From NCBI GenBank assembly GCA_026874595.1, contig CM049318.1:631241-695240 (forward strand): a DNA stretch of 64,000 nt, in the 5' to 3' direction. Shown here one piece after another: positions 60,810-64,000 of the stretch. The notes below the pieces were generated by a model. It saw nothing but the letters and a program-made list of their open reading frames with translations, had not been told where the DNA came from and did no database searches. Position 1 is the stretch's first letter, and each line of letters starts with the position of its first letter. Made by a program: the position numbers and the translations under genes. Origin of the DNA: Sipunculus nudus. Lineage: Eukaryota; Annelida; Sipuncula; Golfingiida; Sipunculidae.

Positions 60810-61463
60810 GTATGTATGGTAGTATTCATATCCCTACACTACTAATATTTTCCGTGTCCGTCGCTATCAGGTAAATGAACACCAACAAACATTTGCGTGA
60901 TTAAAGCTGCGTGAATCTATATATCACATTGTAAAATACAATTATTTTCTTACATAAAGGGTTGAATTGTGCATAGATGATGCCCATGGTTTCTAATATG
61001 AAAAGATTTTTAATCACTTTCAGACCTGTCCTGTCTCAGATTAAGAAGCGTAGTGTATTTGTCGAGTAATTACATTTGTGTTTAAGCTAGATGAAATCGG
61101 TTTTTAATGAGTGAATTTCAGTTGCTTCCCTCACATGTTTTGTCCAAAATAGTAGCCTTTTCCCGATGTTAAACTTCTATAAAAAAGGGTTCATGACCTG
61201 ATGATAAGAATTATTTAATAGGTAAAGAAGAAGGGAAACAAGAAGAGGAAGAAGAAAAAGAAGAAGAAATAAGCGTTTTTCTTCCCGGCAGGAGTGGACT
61301 CCTGAGATTCGATCAGGGTGACCAAACAGGCCCGGACATATACTCATACCATATCTTAAGATACATGGAGACCTTTCAGAGACTTTAATGTACGGGGCAC
61401 GTATCATTGTACATATATATACATATATATATATATATATATTCTAACCACATTCACCTGATG
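60810..61463. other. Intronic or intergenic
   Basis: No gene seen. A purine-rich AAGAAG stretch (about 61225-61270) and a short TA run (61414-61441). Confidence 0.45.
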
Positions 61464-61523
61464 ATCGGGTCGCACCCCGTGAAACAGACTGTTGTGAATT
61501 AACAGTGTTGTTTTTCTCCAGAG

Positions 61524-61580
<57 letters not shown>
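61464..61580. repeat. Dispersed repeat ending in (TA)n, copy 2
   Basis: CGCACCCCGTGAAACAGACT and GTTGTGAATTAA precede CCAGAGTT(AT)n with about 28 TA units. The same head precedes the TA run at 28.6 kb, so the microsatellite is part of a mobile or dispersed unit. Confidence 0.6.
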
Positions 61581-61583
<3 letters not shown>

Positions 61584-62169
61584 GGAATAGAATTCAAACA
61601 AGAATAAAAATATAGTCAACATTTTAGTTTACTGTTTCATACTATGCACGCAGTGTGTCAATACGGCGCTCTTGTAAAACCCCGACGTTCTTCTCTAAAT
61701 AGAAACAAATGTTAACCTAAGTTTGCGATTTTCTGGACTTTGATTTTATTCTGAGGCAAAGGCTGTTGAAAAGATAATTATATTTCAATTTAGTTATTTG
61801 CTGAAGTTTGCTGTTAATGCTACCCCAGAACATTTTACATTTTGCACATATATCATTTCAATTCTCTCTTATCTTTTGCTAATTTTACTTATGTATAGCT
61901 TACAGTTACACTCTATAAACGTGGTCACTTCTTTCGCTGTGCAATTCATTGAGGTAAATCTAGTTTTCACTTTTAATTAAAGACTCACAGGTTAACGCGA
62001 AAATTAATTTTTTGGCCCATTTTTCTCAAAACCTCATTTCTTCTTCCCTTTTTCATCTAAACAAGAAACCCACAATTAATTACGTTACATCACATCATCA
62101 ACACTTACCCGATTTGTAATTCTAGACAAATAATCACATACCTTGACCGGCTACCTTGGTCTAGGGTTT
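61581..62169. other. Intergenic, no gene seen
   Basis: AT-rich single-copy sequence without recognisable features. Confidence 0.5.
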
Positions 62170-62179
62170 AGCAAACGGC

Positions 62180-62400
62180 TCAAACCGGTATGAATCTCAG
62201 CCAAATCCGGTACGAATCTCAGCCAAATGCGGTACGAATCTCAGCCGAAGCCGGTACGAATCGCAGCCAAAGCCGATACGAATCTCAGCCGAAGCCGGTA
62301 CGAATCTCAGCCGAAGCCGGTACGAATCTCAGCCGAAGCCGTTACGAATCTCAGCCGAAGCCGGTACGAATCTCAGCCAAAGCCGATTCGAATCTCGGCA
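62180..62400. repeat. Minisatellite, 22 bp unit, about 10 copies
   Basis: The unit GGTACGAATCTCAGCCGAAGCC is near-perfect over the central copies and decays at both ends. The two overlapping open frames across it (62190-62444, 62227-62415) arise because the unit has no stop codons in some frames. No signal or splice support for a gene. Confidence 0.9.
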
Positions 62401-62937
62401 AGGAGCGACTCTTAATCAGAGGGAGTCTTTTTAATCATTTATAGATTACAGTATACCTTGCCGCATTTCTTCTTATATAGATTAATTCTAAAAAGACGCC
62501 AGGAAGGAGTGGGACGTGACATCATCATACATGAAATAAGACAATCCGATAGCTTTGAGAGATACCTTTATTGGCATTTATTATTGTATTACTATTAAAT
62601 GTTCAACCAGGGGAAAACGCATAGTCTATTTTAAAAGCAAGAAAGGTTTAATTGATTGTGAAATTCTAAAGTATATATGTAAATATATGTATATTGAATT
62701 TATTGTAAATATAGAATATAAGTTTATAAGGCATCCACAGAGCATGTGTTTCTGTACAGCAGAATACAGCATCTTTGATTACATCTCCGTTGGAAAGAAA
62801 ATGTTCCTTTGAACGGTAAACTATCTCTCTTTTAAGTATCGCTTGAACATTGCTTCCGCATTTACCGTGACTCGGCGGTATAGGTTTTGCTTTCCCAACC
62901 ATTACTCTGCCGAATCTTCATATTATAAATAGCCTAC
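62401..62937. other. Intergenic, no gene seen
   Basis: AT-rich, with no recognisable coding region. Confidence 0.5.
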
Positions 62938-63770
62938 CCTTTTCTCACCTTCTCCTTGTACCTCTCTCTACACCCACTTTCTTTCTAACCCACTCCCTGT
63001 ACCTCTCCCTTAGCCCGCTTCCTTTCTAACCCACTCCCTGTACCTCTCCCTTAGCCCGCTTCCTTTCTTATCAACTCACTGTATCTCTCTCTAAGCCTAC
63101 TTTCTTTCTAACCCACTCCCTGTACCTCTCCCTTAGCCCGCTTCCTTTCTTATCAACTCACTGTATCTCTCTCTAAGCCTACTTTCTTTCTAACCCACTC
63201 CCTGTACCTCTCCCTTAGCCCGCTTCCTTTCTTATCAACTCACTGTATCTCTCTCCAAGCCTACTTTCTTTCTAACCCACTCCCTGTACCTCTCCCTTAG
63301 CCCGCTTCCTTTCTAACCAACTCCCTGTACCTCTCCCTTAGCCCGCTTCCTTTCTTATCAACTCACTGTATCTCTCTCTAAGCCTACTTTCTTTCTAACC
63401 CACTCCCTGTACCTCTCCCTTAGCCCGCTTCCTTTCTAACCCACTCCCTGTACCTCTCCCTTAGCCCGCTTCCTTTCTTATCAACTCACTGTATCTCTCT
63501 CTAAGCCTACTTTCTTTTTAACCCACTCCTTGTACCTCTCCCTTAGCCCGCTTCCTTTCTTATCAACTCACTGTATCTCTCTCTAAGCCTACTTTCTTTC
63601 TAACCCATTCCCTGTACCTCTCCCTTAGCCCGCTTCCTTTCTTATCAACTCACTGTATCTCTCTCTAAGCCTACTTTCTTTCTAACCCACTCCCTGTGTA
63701 TCTCCCTTAGCCCGCTTCCTTTCTTATCAACTCACTGTATCTCTCTCTAATCCTACTTTCTTTCTCACAT
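62938..63770. repeat. Pyrimidine-rich satellite, 41 bp units in an 82 bp higher-order repeat
   Basis: Type A units carry AACCCACTCCCTGTACCTCT then CCCTTAGCCCGCTTCC; type B units carry ATCAACTCACTGTATCTCTC then TCTAAGCCTACTTTC. A and B alternate for most of ~20 units, with A-A doublets near 62990-63040, 63290-63340 and 63400-63460. The plus strand is almost purine-free in long runs. Confidence 0.9.
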
Positions 63771-64000
63771 ACTCCTGCGTATTTATCCATTGTTATTTAT
63801 TCACGAACAAAATAACTATTAGTGACTATGTAAGACTCGAAGGTTTTCAAAGTGTTGTTGGAAATGAATTCCAGACATTCGTGACTATGAAACAGACAGA
63901 ACGTTCTCCGACTTGTATATTACACTTTGGTACTTTAAGAAGATTCCCGCCAGCAACACGGAGCTTACGCAAAGGACAATACGTTATTATTAGGTTATCA
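63771..64000. other. Window end, no gene seen
   Basis: No recognisable feature in the final 230 bases. Confidence 0.4.

Noticed and set aside
62190-62444. Repetitive secreted or structural protein
   Set aside because: Open frame is produced by a stop-free 22 bp repeat in shifting frames. No signal peptide or conserved start.

Overview
This is animal nuclear DNA, AT-rich and gene-poor. There are no operons and no prokaryotic signals. It has split genes with GT-AG introns, tRNA-derived SINE-like copies, Ty3/Gypsy, Penelope-like and hAT-like elements, and long satellite arrays. The mix suggests a lophotrochozoan, most plausibly a bivalve or other mollusc. This is inference from sequence style; no search was run.

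Layout. At 1-1755 is the only gene that reads cleanly: a coiled-coil protein with a C-terminal death domain, two exons here, possibly continuing upstream. At 4.4-9.8 kb (minus) is a decayed gene whose product joined N-terminal zinc-binding motifs, a FEN1/XPG-like nuclease domain and a CXC (tesmin/TSO1-type) cysteine motif. At 10.3-12.4 kb is a tandem array of a tRNA-like/PBS-like unit that surrounds a LINE reverse-transcriptase fragment. From 13.4 to 16.2 kb there are two minisatellites and a solo LTR.

From 19 to 61 kb there are scattered exons for small secreted cysteine-rich proteins. Four plus-strand PAN/Apple-like exons (19.2, 48.3/50.0, 53.0, 60.5 kb) all end in a phase-0 splice donor; one carries a stop and another is split by a MITE. 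Two minus-strand genes of about 85 residues (25.5, 59.0 kb) share a near-identical cysteine block. These look like an expanding and decaying secreted-protein family. I found no downstream exons.

The middle (28.6-48.1 kb) is mostly mobile DNA: a solo LTR inside a TA repeat, a ruined Gypsy pol, a ~330 bp array interrupted by a SINE, and a 10.3 kb hAT-like element that holds a Gypsy copy with paired 794 bp LTRs beside a Penelope-like GIY-YIG fragment. After these come a second SINE and an internally deleted LTR element on the minus strand. Large satellites lie at 21.9-24.1 kb (22 bp unit), 62.2 kb (22 bp) and 62.9-63.8 kb (41 bp units alternating as an 82 bp higher-order repeat).

The most unusual items are the FEN1-like/CXC fusion, the RRM-like domain in the Gypsy gag, the PAN-like secreted cluster, and the composite array at 10-12 kb. 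Distances and copy numbers were counted by eye and may be off by a few bases.
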